NCBI GenBank assembly: GCA_009784725.1
Contig: WQXS01000009.1
Span: forward strand, 1-64,000
Source: Oscillospiraceae bacterium
GTDB lineage: Bacteria; Bacillota; Clostridia; Oscillospirales; Oscillospiraceae
DNA: 64,000 bases
Direction: 5' to 3'
The position numbers were made by a program, and so were the translations under genes. The notes under the pieces were generated by a model that saw only the letters and a list, made by a program, of their open reading frames with translations, made no database searches and was not told the origin of the DNA. Positions 1 to 8,395 of the stretch are shown here, piece by piece. Each line of letters begins with the position of its first letter. Within the stretch, counting starts at the first letter, position 1.

Positions 1-495
1 GCATCATCAGGCTTACACAGCAATGGCTTTTCCCTTGTCAGAAAACTTGTTGAACATAAAGGGTACAAATACAATAAAAAAATTGACAGTTTAGATGCAG
101 TACTGGGTGAAGTTCTGCTTACACCGACAAAATTATATGCAAAAATGACAGAAATGCTTACTTCCGGGTTTAATATTAAAGGGATGGCAAACATGACCGG
201 AGGCGGCTGGGTGGAGAATATTCCGCGGATGCTGGCTACAGACGGCTTGAAAATTCAGGTGAGCAGGGACAAAGCTCCGGTTCATAAGATATTTAACCTC
301 ATTCAAGAATGGGGTAATGTCGATGATATGGAAATGTATTCAACATTTAATATGGGAATCGGCTTTACGCTGTGTGTAGCTTCCGAAGATGCAAATAAAA
401 TTGTAAATGTAATTAATAACATCGGTGAGCAGGCGTACATACTGGGGACGGTTGAAGAACGTTTCGAAGGGGAAAAAGATATTGTCATTATTTAA
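1..495 (+). CDS. purM: Phosphoribosylformylglycinamidine cyclo-ligase (AIR synthetase), C-terminal part
   Basis: This is the 3' part of purM; the reading frame is open from base 1 and the start lies outside the window. The enzyme closes the imidazole ring, turning FGAM plus ATP into AIR in purine synthesis. The visible fragment contains the family motif GLHSNGFSLVRKL near its start, followed by the glycine-rich stretch MANMTGGGWVENIPRML and the sequence FNMGIGFTLCV, all typical of the PurM C-terminal domain. The stop codon at 493-495 overlaps the proposed purN start by 14 bases, so the two genes are probably translationally coupled. The next genes, purN, purD and purC, confirm the pathway. 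Confidence 0.95.
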   Translation, partial: ASSGLHSNGFSLVRKLVEHKGYKYNKKIDSLDAVLGEVLLTPTKLYAKMTEMLTSGFNIKGMANMTGGGWVENIPRMLATDGLKIQVSRDKAPVHKIFNLIQEWGNVDDMEMYSTFNMGIGFTLCVASEDANKIVNVINNIGEQAYILGTVEERFEGEKDIVII

Positions 496-1090
496 CCTTG
501 CGGTATTAATATCGGGCTCGGGCACAAATCTGCAGGCTGTTATTGATGCTGTAGAGGGTGGCATTATCCCAAATGCAAGGCTTGTGCCGGTCATATCCGA
601 CCGTGAAGGGGTTTTTGGACTGGAGCGGGCAAAAAAGCACAATATTGACAATATGGTCATAAATAAAAACGACACAGCATTATTGCACAATACCCTAAAG
701 TCGTATAATACCGATGGTATAGTGCTTGCAGGATACCTTTCCATATTACCTCCCGAAATAATTTCTACTTATGACGGGAAAATAATCAACATCCATCCTG
801 CACTGCTCCCTGATTTCGGAGGGAAAGGGTTTTACGAGATTAAGGTCCATCAGGCAGTGCTTGCATCGGGTGAAAAAGTATCCGGGGCAACGGCGCATTT
901 AGTGGACAACGGAATCGACACAGGCCCGGTACTGGTGCGGGGAACAGTCCCGGTTTTACCGGACGATACGGCAGAAAGCTTGCAAAAAAGAGTGCTTGAA
1001 AAGGAACATATTGTACTTGTCCGTGCAGTAAAAGCACTCGCTGACGGCGAGGTTGACAGCCTTAAGAAAAACCCGTTAACTTTACAGTGA
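482..1090 (+). CDS. purN: Phosphoribosylglycinamide formyltransferase (GAR transformylase)
   Basis: PurN transfers a formyl group from 10-formyltetrahydrofolate to GAR. The N-terminal motif LAVLISGSGTNLQAVIDA is typical. With a TTG start at 482 the catalytic residues are Asn103 and His105 in NIHPALLPDFGGKG and Asp142 in GATAHLVDNGIDTGPVL. The frame is open from a GTG at 425, but TTG482 is preferred because AAGGGG at 467-472 is a good ribosome binding site about 9 bases upstream, and because it gives the usual length (202 aa) with only a short overlap with purM. In many Bacillota purH follows purN; here purD follows after a gap of about 110 bases. Confidence 0.92.
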   Translation: MSLFNLAVLISGSGTNLQAVIDAVEGGIIPNARLVPVISDREGVFGLERAKKHNIDNMVINKNDTALLHNTLKSYNTDGIVLAGYLSILPPEIISTYDGKIINIHPALLPDFGGKGFYEIKVHQAVLASGEKVSGATAHLVDNGIDTGPVLVRGTVPVLPDDTAESLQKRVLEKEHIVLVRAVKALADGEVDSLKKNPLTLQ

Positions 1091-1098
1091 TATGTGTC

Positions 1099-1171
1099 CA
1101 TAGCATCGCAAGCGAAGCATTAGAACCGCTCCCCTGACACATGCATAGCCTCGCAAGCGAAGCATTTGAAC
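1099..1171 (+). repeat. Pair of 28-bp direct repeats between purN and purD
   Basis: Two copies (1099-1126 and 1144-1171) share the core TCGCAAGCGAAGCAT and differ at two or three positions; the period is 45 bases. Each copy also holds the small palindrome TCGCAAGCGA. The interval between them carries ATGTGTC (1092-1098) facing GACACAT (1136-1142), an inverted pair resembling the end of the dispersed GGGGACGG element seen elsewhere in the window. No coding potential is visible. This is the place where purH is often found. Confidence 0.8.
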
Positions 1172-1203
1172 AAATAAATAAACCAATACAGAAAAGGTGA
1201 CTT

Positions 1204-2454
1204 ATGAAAATATTAATTGTAGGAAGCGGCGGACGGGAGCATGCAATAGGCTGGAAGCTAAAGCAAAACCCTGTGGTGAATTTATTTTTCGCACCCGGCA
1301 ATGGCGGTACAGAAGAAATCGGAGAAAATATACCGATAAATGTTGATGAAGTCAATAAGCTCGCAGATTACGCAGAGCGAACCGGTATTGATATAACGGT
1401 TGTCGGACCCGAGCTACCGCTCACTCTTGGTATAACGGATGAGTTTAACAAAAGAAACCTTAAAATATTCGGGCCGTGTGCAGAAGCTGCAAAGCTTGAG
1501 GGCAGTAAAGCTTTCGCAAAGCAGTTTATGAAGAAACACAGCATCCCGACAGCGAATTATAATGTGATTACAAATATGGAAGAGGGAGAGAAACTCATTG
1601 CAAACAGCAGCTTTCCCGTTGTAGTAAAAGCAAACGGTCTTGCTGCAGGAAAAGGCGTTGTTATATGCATGGACCGTGAGGAAGCAATTACAGCACTAAA
1701 AAACATGCTGGTAACCGGTATATTCGGCGAAGCAGGGAACCTTGTTGTCATCGAAGAATACCTGATAGGCAAGGAGGTTTCGTTACTTTGCTTTACAGAC
1801 GGTGAAGCAATTATACCGATGGAAACGGCGAGTGATTATAAACGTGCCTTGGATAATGATATGGGTGCAAATACAGGCGGAATGGGAAGTATATCCCCCT
1901 CACCTTATTATACTCCGGGCTTGGGTGACGAGATTGCGAATAAGACACTTGACGGTATAAAAAGTGAAGGTTTTGGTTATTGCGGGGTAATTTATATAGG
2001 GTTAATATTAACAGATAACGGACCGAAGGTCCTCGAATACAATGTACGGTTCGGCGACCCTGAAACAGAAGCGTTACTTCCGCGTCTTGAGTCTGACCTT
2101 TGTCAGATAATGATGGCAGTCACAGACAAGAAACTATCAGGATGTAAAATAAACTGGAGTGATCAAAAAGCTGTTTGTGTTGTTTTGGCATCCGAGGGTT
2201 ACCCCGGTGAATATGAAACGGGATTTGAGGTAGATATTCCCAAGACAAAAAGTTTCGTATTTCACGCAGGTACTGTAGCAGAAGAGCAACCGGGAGAGCA
2301 GTCTTTACAGCTTGTTACCGACGGCGGGCGTGTTTTGGCGGTTACCGCACTTGGCAGTAATTTTGAGGACGCACGCAAGGTTGTTTATGATGATATATCA
2401 AAAATTCAATTTGAAGGAAAAAAATACAGAACCGATATCGGAGCAACAAAATGA
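1204..2454 (+). CDS. purD: Phosphoribosylamine--glycine ligase (GAR synthetase)
   Basis: PurD joins phosphoribosylamine and glycine using ATP, the second step of purine synthesis. The 416-residue length is normal for the family. The N-terminal motif is MKILIVGSGGREHAIGWKL. The ATP-grasp domain shows VVVKANGLAAGKGVVI around residues 139-154, TGGMGSISP, and the metal-binding block EYNVRFGDPETEALLPRL near residue 280. The start ATG at 1204 follows AAAGGTGA at 1194-1201. The gene overlaps purC by four bases (ATGA), implying coupled translation. Confidence 0.97.
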   Translation: MKILIVGSGGREHAIGWKLKQNPVVNLFFAPGNGGTEEIGENIPINVDEVNKLADYAERTGIDITVVGPELPLTLGITDEFNKRNLKIFGPCAEAAKLEGSKAFAKQFMKKHSIPTANYNVITNMEEGEKLIANSSFPVVVKANGLAAGKGVVICMDREEAITALKNMLVTGIFGEAGNLVVIEEYLIGKEVSLLCFTDGEAIIPMETASDYKRALDNDMGANTGGMGSISPSPYYTPGLGDEIANKTLDGIKSEGFGYCGVIYIGLILTDNGPKVLEYNVRFGDPETEALLPRLESDLCQIMMAVTDKKLSGCKINWSDQKAVCVVLASEGYPGEYETGFEVDIPKTKSFVFHAGTVAEEQPGEQSLQLVTDGGRVLAVTALGSNFEDARKVVYDDISKIQFEGKKYRTDIGATK

Positions 2455-3140
2455 ATAAAATTTTTGAAGGCAAAACCAAGGATGTATATATTCTTGATGA
2501 CGGGAATTATAAACTGATTTTCAAAGACGATATGACGGGAGCTGACGGAAAGTTTGACCCCGGTGCAAATACCGTCGGCTTAACCGTTGAGGGAGCAGGG
2601 CAGGCAGGTCTTTTAATGAGCGTACATTTTTTTATGCTGCTGGAGGCTAAAGGTTATCCGACGCACTATATATCATCGGAAATATCACCGGAAAAAAACG
2701 ACATGACCGTAAAACCTGCAACACCCTTTGGCGCAGGGCTTGAGGTTATATGCCGCTACAAAGCAATGGGAAGCTTTATCAGAAGATACGGAGATTTTAT
2801 CCGTGAAGGAACCGAACTGGACGCTGTCATAGAAATGACACTTAAAGACGATAAAAGAGGCGACCCGCTCATAAATGAAGATGCGCTAATTGCCATCGGA
2901 GTACTAAAACCGGGTGAATATGCAGAGTTAAAGATTCTTATGCAAAAAATATGTGCGGTAATAAAAGACGATTTATCTGCAAAAAACATGGAGCTTTGTG
3001 ATATAAAGCTTGAATTCGGAAAAGATAAAAACGGAAAAGTAATGCTGATTGATGAAGTTTCGGGCGGAAATATGCGGGTCCTGGAAAACGGAAAACCCGT
3101 CTCCCCGATTGAGTTGTCGAGCAAGATTACAGGAAAATGA
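2451..3140 (+). CDS. purC: SAICAR synthase
   Basis: PurC condenses CAIR with aspartate using ATP to form SAICAR. The protein (229 aa) opens with IFEGKTKDVYILDDG, matching the family's GKTKxVY nucleotide-binding loop, and contains the characteristic DDKRGDPLINED block at about residues 140-151 and a C-terminal VMLIDEVSGGNMRVLENG. It starts inside the last codon of purD (ATGA overlap). It is the last recognisable purine gene of the operon; the following ROK-fold gene begins about 50 bases later and may be read on from it or have its own promoter. Confidence 0.95.
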   Translation: MNKIFEGKTKDVYILDDGNYKLIFKDDMTGADGKFDPGANTVGLTVEGAGQAGLLMSVHFFMLLEAKGYPTHYISSEISPEKNDMTVKPATPFGAGLEVICRYKAMGSFIRRYGDFIREGTELDAVIEMTLKDDKRGDPLINEDALIAIGVLKPGEYAELKILMQKICAVIKDDLSAKNMELCDIKLEFGKDKNGKVMLIDEVSGGNMRVLENGKPVSPIELSSKITGK

Positions 3141-3193
3141 ATTGGTTTTGTGCCTTATATACCTATTGAATAACTAAAGGAATGGTCATTTAC

Positions 3194-4909
3194 ATGATTA
3201 AGGACTTTATTAAACGTGCAAAAAATGGTGAAAGCGTCTATATCAGTGAAGTGAGAGACGCTTTTTTATGTTTTGATTCAAAAGTTGAGTGTATAATTGA
3301 AACAACAACCGGCGAGACAAAGACATGGGACATACATATTCCCGAAGCTTGTGATATGGAGGAATCAAAATTCATACGCAGGTATTTTTTTTCGAACATA
3401 TATAATATTATTTCCACCTACGGCGGGAAGCAGTTAGTGATTAAATATGATGAGGATGCCGGGCATATAAAAGAGCTTTGTGCTGCGTTGAATGATACAT
3501 TTCAAGTTAAAAGCGGGCACGCTGACCGCAGCGGTTACGGGAAATGCTTAAACGTGACAGACCGTATTAATGCGGCTTTCGGATACCCTCCTTTTCGGTT
3601 CGTTCTTACAAGTGATAAAGCGGGCAATAAGGTCAATAATCAAAACGGCAAAACAGCAGACAGCAAAGCATGTAATGATGCAATCCAAAAATACAAAAAA
3701 GCGGTTAAAGCATCCTCCGATGCGGTTCTGATAGGGTTGGATATCGGCGGTACGGATATAAAAGCAGTCGGAACAATAAGTGGAAATATAGCTGCACTGC
3801 TTGAATATGACTGGAATCCCGCAAGCATGACAAGGGTCAGCGAAATGACCGGTGCAATTGAGTTTGTTTTAAGCGAGTTATGTTCAAAACTGGGAGCGGA
3901 TAATATTCCCGACGGAATCGGAATCGGATTTCCGGATGTGATAATAAACAATAAAATTGTCGGCGGTGAAACTCTTAAAACCCGCGGAATGAGGAAAGCA
4001 TCAGCCGATTATGAAGCCGAGTTTGCAAAACTTCTGGATATTGATAAGCTGCTGCTTAAATACTGCAAACCAAACGCTGTAATCAACAAAACAAATGACG
4101 GCTCCCTTGCGGCATTTACAGCCGCTGTGGAGCTTGCCCACTGCGACAGGGCAGATGAAATCAAAAACGGAGTATTTGCACATACTCTGGGTACTGAGCT
4201 TGGCACAGGATGGGTTGATGAAAACGGCGAAATTCCGCAAATCCCGCTGGAAATCTATAACTGCGTAATAGATTTGGGAAACTACCCGGCATGTGAATAT
4301 AAACCCTTTGATTTGCGAAGTACATTAAACTTTAACACTGAAATTGCAGGAACAATGCAAAAGTACGCAAGCCAGAGTGGTGCTTACCGGCTTGCATTGG
4401 AGTTTTTTGAAAAAGAAGCTCCGGATATATATGAGAAGCTGTTTGAAAAAGGTTTCATTGAAGAAAAAGAAAATGGAATCTATGTAGTAGTGTCACCAAC
4501 CGACATGAGAAAGCCCTTTCTTGGATACATTATGAAGCTCGCCGATGACGGACAGCCGCAAGCAAAAAAAATATTCCGCGAAATCGGCAAGTACCTTGCA
4601 GCAACATGGCTTGAAACAGAATTCCTGTTAAACCCTGCAGCAAAAAACAGAATCCTATATGGTCGCTTTGTAAAAAGCCAAAAATGTTTCACCCTCATGC
4701 AGGAAGGTGCATCGGAATTATTCGAACTATCCCGTAAAGGTGAGAAGTACTATAAAAACGAACAGTCATATGAAGGTGACATATCATATGAAGCCGGCGA
4801 CAACAACCTCGCGTTCACACCACTAATGAAACAACTAAAATCCACCCCAAACTACACAGTAGCCCAATTCGCCCAATCCATCGGCGCAATCCACTTTGCA
4901 GCGATGTAA
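3194..4909 (+). CDS. Long ROK-fold protein, probable sugar kinase-like protein
   Basis: A protein of about 571 aa with a ROK/hexokinase-type ATPase fold after an N-terminal region of roughly 175 residues that I do not recognise. Visible ROK elements are the phosphate-binding loop IGLDIGGTDIKA, GIGIGFPDVI, a putative catalytic Asp in KTNDGSLAAF, and the glycine-rich LGTELGTGWVDENG. The zinc motif CxCGxxGC of typical ROK proteins is absent. ATG3194 is chosen over ATG3182 because the AAAGGA at 3176-3181 directly abuts the earlier ATG. It sits just upstream of GRE1, as a canonical ROK kinase sits upstream of GRE2. Substrate unknown; it could be an active sugar kinase or a regulatory relative. Confidence 0.75.
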   Translation: MIKDFIKRAKNGESVYISEVRDAFLCFDSKVECIIETTTGETKTWDIHIPEACDMEESKFIRRYFFSNIYNIISTYGGKQLVIKYDEDAGHIKELCAALNDTFQVKSGHADRSGYGKCLNVTDRINAAFGYPPFRFVLTSDKAGNKVNNQNGKTADSKACNDAIQKYKKAVKASSDAVLIGLDIGGTDIKAVGTISGNIAALLEYDWNPASMTRVSEMTGAIEFVLSELCSKLGADNIPDGIGIGFPDVIINNKIVGGETLKTRGMRKASADYEAEFAKLLDIDKLLLKYCKPNAVINKTNDGSLAAFTAAVELAHCDRADEIKNGVFAHTLGTELGTGWVDENGEIPQIPLEIYNCVIDLGNYPACEYKPFDLRSTLNFNTEIAGTMQKYASQSGAYRLALEFFEKEAPDIYEKLFEKGFIEEKENGIYVVVSPTDMRKPFLGYIMKLADDGQPQAKKIFREIGKYLAATWLETEFLLNPAAKNRILYGRFVKSQKCFTLMQEGASELFELSRKGEKYYKNEQSYEGDISYEAGDNNLAFTPLMKQLKSTPNYTVAQFAQSIGAIHFAAM

Positions 4910-4936
4910 CCGTCCCCTTTGTGTTCCTTTGTGTTT
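4910..4936 (+). repeat. Half copy of the dispersed GGGGACGG palindromic element
   Basis: Immediately after the stop codon the sequence reads CCGTCCCCTTTGTGTTCC followed by a second CTTTGTGTT. It matches one arm of the palindromic repeat found in full at about 13.57, 41.54 and 46.33 kb, but no second arm is present, so it looks like a truncated copy. It lies between the ROK-fold gene and the GRE1 promoter. Confidence 0.6.
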
Positions 4937-4959
4937 TTCTTTCATTTTTACACAATATT

Positions 4960-4968
4960 TGGTATAAT
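4960..4968 (+). promoter_or_regulatory. Extended -10 promoter for GRE1
   Basis: TGGTATAAT (4960-4968) is a perfect TATAAT with the TGn extension. The -35 region is weak, as is usual for extended -10 promoters. The box lies about 20 bases upstream of the GRE1 start, so the leader is short and includes the GGAGGG ribosome binding site at 4978-4983. Confidence 0.65.
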
Positions 4969-4988
4969 GACTGTATCGGAGGGACAAC

Positions 4989-7418
4989 ATGTCTGTATTT
5001 CTTAGTTTTGTGCCTGAAAATGATGATTGCGGTATTGACCGTATCGGTCATTTGCAAAAGAGAATGAACGCCCGCATTCCTGTTATATGTGCGGAGCGGG
5101 CTGAGATTCTGACTGATAGCTTTAGGCGTACCGAGGGTGAATCTATTGTCATGCGGCGTGCAAAAGCTTTTGCGGATATTCTCGATAAAATGACTGTTTA
5201 TATAGAACCTGATTCGCTGATTGCCGGAAATCAGGCGAGTGTAAATTTTGCTGCTCCGATTTTTCCCGAGTATTCATTTGATTGGGTTATAAGTGAGCTC
5301 GATGATTTTGAAAACCGCAGCGGAGATTATTTCAACATCACCGACGACACAAAAGAGCGGCTTAAAAAGCTCGAAAGTTACTGGCAGGGTAAAACTCATA
5401 AGGATGAAGTTCTCAGAAATCTTTCGCCGGTAAATATATCTGCCGAAAAACAAGGTGTACTGCACCGTGGTGGTATTTCAATGTCCGGGGATGGGCATAT
5501 CATCCCGAATCATGAGCTTGTTTTGAAAATCGGGTTCGGCGGAATTACAGAAATCGCCCGCAAAAAATTGTCAAATGACGGTATTACCGATGAGCAAAGA
5601 GATTTCTACGAAGCAGTTATTATAGCCATGAACGGCGCTTTACGTTATTGTAAACGGCTTGGTAAATGTGCAGCTTTATGTACAGACAGTGAAGCCAATG
5701 AGAAGCGCAAAAAAGAACTGCTCGAATTGTCCGAAATGTTTCGAGATTTTATGGAAAACGGTGCAAGAAACTTTTTTGAAGCCGTTCAAACAGTTTATAT
5801 CGTCCATCTTCTGATGATGATTGAAAGTAACGGGCATTCATTTTCTTTCGGAAGATTCGACCAGTATATTTTACCGTTTTACGAAAATGATATAAACGGC
5901 GGGAAAATCACAAAAGAAAAAGCTCTTGAGATAATAACGCATTTTTTCATAATGACAAATTCAATCAACAAGGTACGTCCATGGGGGCATACGGAATACA
6001 GCGGCGGATATCCGTTATATTCCGCCTTGACAATCGGAGGAATGAAGCCGGACGGAACGGACGGAACCAATGATTTAAGCTATCTTTGCCTTGAAGCAAT
6101 GAATCTGAGTAAGCTGCCCGAGCCTAACCTGTGTGTCCGCTTTTGGGAAGAAACACCTCACGATTTTATTCTGGACAGCGCCCGCCTTATCCGCAAGGGT
6201 TTTGGAATGCCTTCTGTTTTCTGCGACGAAGTCTGCCTCCCGGCAATGATGACACTGGATATCGATTTGGAAACCGCACGCGACTATGCATCGATGGGTT
6301 GTGTTGAAATTGCAATACCCGGTAAGTGGGGACACAGAGCAACGGGAATGACATATATTAATTTTGCAAAAGTTTTTGAAATTGTGTTAAATAACGGCAC
6401 CGACCCGGCAACCGGCATAAGCTTGCCTTGTTTTGCCGGCAATACCGGTAATAATGAGTTAAGTGCCGGATATGAAAGTTATGATGATTTATGGAATGCA
6501 TGGAAAACAGCTCTTAAATATTATTTCTCTCTAGCTGTTGACTGTGATACGGTTTGCGACCGTTCTCTTAAATATCACGATGCCGACGCATTCGCTTCAT
6601 CAATGGTGGACGACTCCTTGGAACGCGGCAAAACGTTGAAAAACGGAGGGGCAAAATTCGATTATGTCAGCCAGTCAAACATCGGAATGAGTGTTGTCGG
6701 CGACAGTCTTGCATCGGTCAAAAAGCTTGTTTTTGAAGATAAAGCCATAAACTTACACGACTTAAAAGCTGTACTTAAAGATAATTTTGAAGGACATGAT
6801 GGTGCCCGTGTGCGTCAGCTTTGCCGAAATGCTCCCAAGTTCGGAAACGACGACGATTATGTTGATAATATTGTTGCCGCTGTGTTTGAATCCTACCTCG
6901 AGCTTCTTCCCGGGCGAAAAACCGACAGATTCGGGCATGGACCGGTCGGCTGCGGGTATACAATGTCGACATCGAATATAACAAGCTATGTACCAAACGG
7001 CTTTGACGTCGGTGCAACACCCGACGGAAGACTCGCAGGAAAACCGCTTAACGAGGGAGCCTCTCCCTGCCTCGGTGCCGACAGAAACGGTCCGACCTCC
7101 GTAATAAACTCTGTTTCGAAGCTGCCGAATAAAAAAATGGCAGGCGGTCAGCTTTTGAACATGAAATTTTCTCCGGGAGCTCTTCGCGGGGACAGCAATC
7201 TTGAAAAGTTTGCATTGTTTATTGAATCGGGAAGGCTTAAAAACATCTTCCACAATCAATTTAATATAATAGATTCCGATACCTTGCGCCGGGCAAAAGA
7301 AAACCCCGGTGAATACTTGGATTTGATGGTTCGGGTTGCAGGTTATTGCGCATTATTTTCAACGCTCACACCCGAGGCACAAGATGCAATAATCGCACGG
7401 ACCGAGCTTGACTGGTAA
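4989..7418 (+). CDS. Glycyl radical enzyme, PFL2/glycerol dehydratase-like (GRE1)
   Basis: An 809-residue glycyl radical enzyme. The thiyl-radical loop reads SMGCVEIAIPGKWG with Cys438 and, two residues on, Glu440; the radical glycine is Gly785 in VRVAGYCALF, 25 residues from the C-terminus. Cys-x-Glu in place of the Cys-Cys of true pyruvate formate-lyase indicates the eliminase/lyase branch (glycerol, propanediol, hydroxyproline dehydratases, choline lyase). Here the loop continues IAIPGKWG rather than the GCVEP of glycerol dehydratase and CutC, so the substrate cannot be assigned. It is oxygen-sensitive by family and needs activation by the radical-SAM protein encoded 5 bases downstream. 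GRE2 at 14.6 kb is a paralogue. Confidence 0.9.
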   Translation: MSVFLSFVPENDDCGIDRIGHLQKRMNARIPVICAERAEILTDSFRRTEGESIVMRRAKAFADILDKMTVYIEPDSLIAGNQASVNFAAPIFPEYSFDWVISELDDFENRSGDYFNITDDTKERLKKLESYWQGKTHKDEVLRNLSPVNISAEKQGVLHRGGISMSGDGHIIPNHELVLKIGFGGITEIARKKLSNDGITDEQRDFYEAVIIAMNGALRYCKRLGKCAALCTDSEANEKRKKELLELSEMFRDFMENGARNFFEAVQTVYIVHLLMMIESNGHSFSFGRFDQYILPFYENDINGGKITKEKALEIITHFFIMTNSINKVRPWGHTEYSGGYPLYSALTIGGMKPDGTDGTNDLSYLCLEAMNLSKLPEPNLCVRFWEETPHDFILDSARLIRKGFGMPSVFCDEVCLPAMMTLDIDLETARDYASMGCVEIAIPGKWGHRATGMTYINFAKVFEIVLNNGTDPATGISLPCFAGNTGNNELSAGYESYDDLWNAWKTALKYYFSLAVDCDTVCDRSLKYHDADAFASSMVDDSLERGKTLKNGGAKFDYVSQSNIGMSVVGDSLASVKKLVFEDKAINLHDLKAVLKDNFEGHDGARVRQLCRNAPKFGNDDDYVDNIVAAVFESYLELLPGRKTDRFGHGPVGCGYTMSTSNITSYVPNGFDVGATPDGRLAGKPLNEGASPCLGADRNGPTSVINSVSKLPNKKMAGGQLLNMKFSPGALRGDSNLEKFALFIESGRLKNIFHNQFNIIDSDTLRRAKENPGEYLDLMVRVAGYCALFSTLTPEAQDAIIARTELDW

Positions 7419-7423
7419 AAAAG

Positions 7424-8320
7424 ATGGACGGATTTATTTCAAAACTTCAAAGGTACTCAACAAATGACGGACCGGGCATCCGCACCACGGTTTTTGCCGT
7501 CGGCTGTCCTTTAAGCTGTCTTTGGTGTGCAAATCCCGAGCTGATTGGCGATGCTGCAAAGTTCCTTTATCACCCGAGAAGATGTGTCGGCTGCGGAGCC
7601 TGTGTCGCAAAGTCCAACGGAGCCATCCGCCTTACCGAGGAAGGCCTTGATATCGACCGAGAAACTGCCGACCTTGAAGAGTGTTCTGTCGTATGTTATT
7701 ATGACGCTTATGAACGCATCGGAGGCATTGCAACAGATAAAGAGCTTGTAACGGGGCTTTTAAGAGATAAGGCATTTTACGACCAATCCGGTGGCGGCGT
7801 CACATTTTCAGGCGGCGACCCCGGAATGCAGCCCGAATTTTTCTATGAGGTTGCTACCCGTCTTCGGGATTTTGAGGTGCATACAGCCTTGGATACATCA
7901 GGATATTTTCCTTGGGAAAAGCTCGCTCCCCTTGTTTCGGCGGTTGACCTTGTGCTGTATGATATTAAAACCCTGAACAGGACTCTTCATAAAAGATATA
8001 CAGGTGTCGACAACCAGTTGATTTTGGAGAACGCAATGAGAATTACCGATATGGGTAAGGCAATGACAGTCCGGATGATTCTTATTCCCGGTGTAAATGA
8101 CAGTGATGATGAAATTATCGGGCGTTTAAAGTTTATAAAGAAGCTTGGCAACCATGTAAAACTGGATTTAATCAAATACCATAAGCTTGGAGCAGGAAAA
8201 TACGCAAGCCTTGGTATGATTGAAATGATGGAAGGCACTCCCGAATGCACCGGCGACCTTGCCGAATATGCGGCAAACCACGCAAGAAACATGGGAATTG
8301 CAGTATCAATAAACGGTTGA
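7424..8320 (+). CDS. Glycyl radical enzyme activating enzyme (radical SAM)
   Basis: A 298-residue radical-SAM activase that would install the glycyl radical on GRE1 (and possibly GRE2, which has no activase beside it). The N-terminus STNDGPGIRTTVF is a family hallmark, followed by Cys28-x3-Cys32-x2-Cys35 in GCPLSCLWC for the SAM-binding [4Fe-4S] cluster, and GGVTFSGGDPGMQP for SAM binding. The ferredoxin-like insert is reduced: it keeps CVGCGAC but its fourth cysteine is replaced (AKSNGAI), and the second cluster motif is cut down to CSVVC, so five of the usual eight cysteines remain. The ribosome binding site is weak, consistent with coupling to GRE1. Confidence 0.9.
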   Translation: MDGFISKLQRYSTNDGPGIRTTVFAVGCPLSCLWCANPELIGDAAKFLYHPRRCVGCGACVAKSNGAIRLTEEGLDIDRETADLEECSVVCYYDAYERIGGIATDKELVTGLLRDKAFYDQSGGGVTFSGGDPGMQPEFFYEVATRLRDFEVHTALDTSGYFPWEKLAPLVSAVDLVLYDIKTLNRTLHKRYTGVDNQLILENAMRITDMGKAMTVRMILIPGVNDSDDEIIGRLKFIKKLGNHVKLDLIKYHKLGAGKYASLGMIEMMEGTPECTGDLAEYAANHARNMGIAVSING

Positions 8321-8395
8321 TATAATACATACCGTAATTTATAAATTTATTCCGGATTAAAACAATACTTACCTTGAAAGGATTGAAATAAATCA

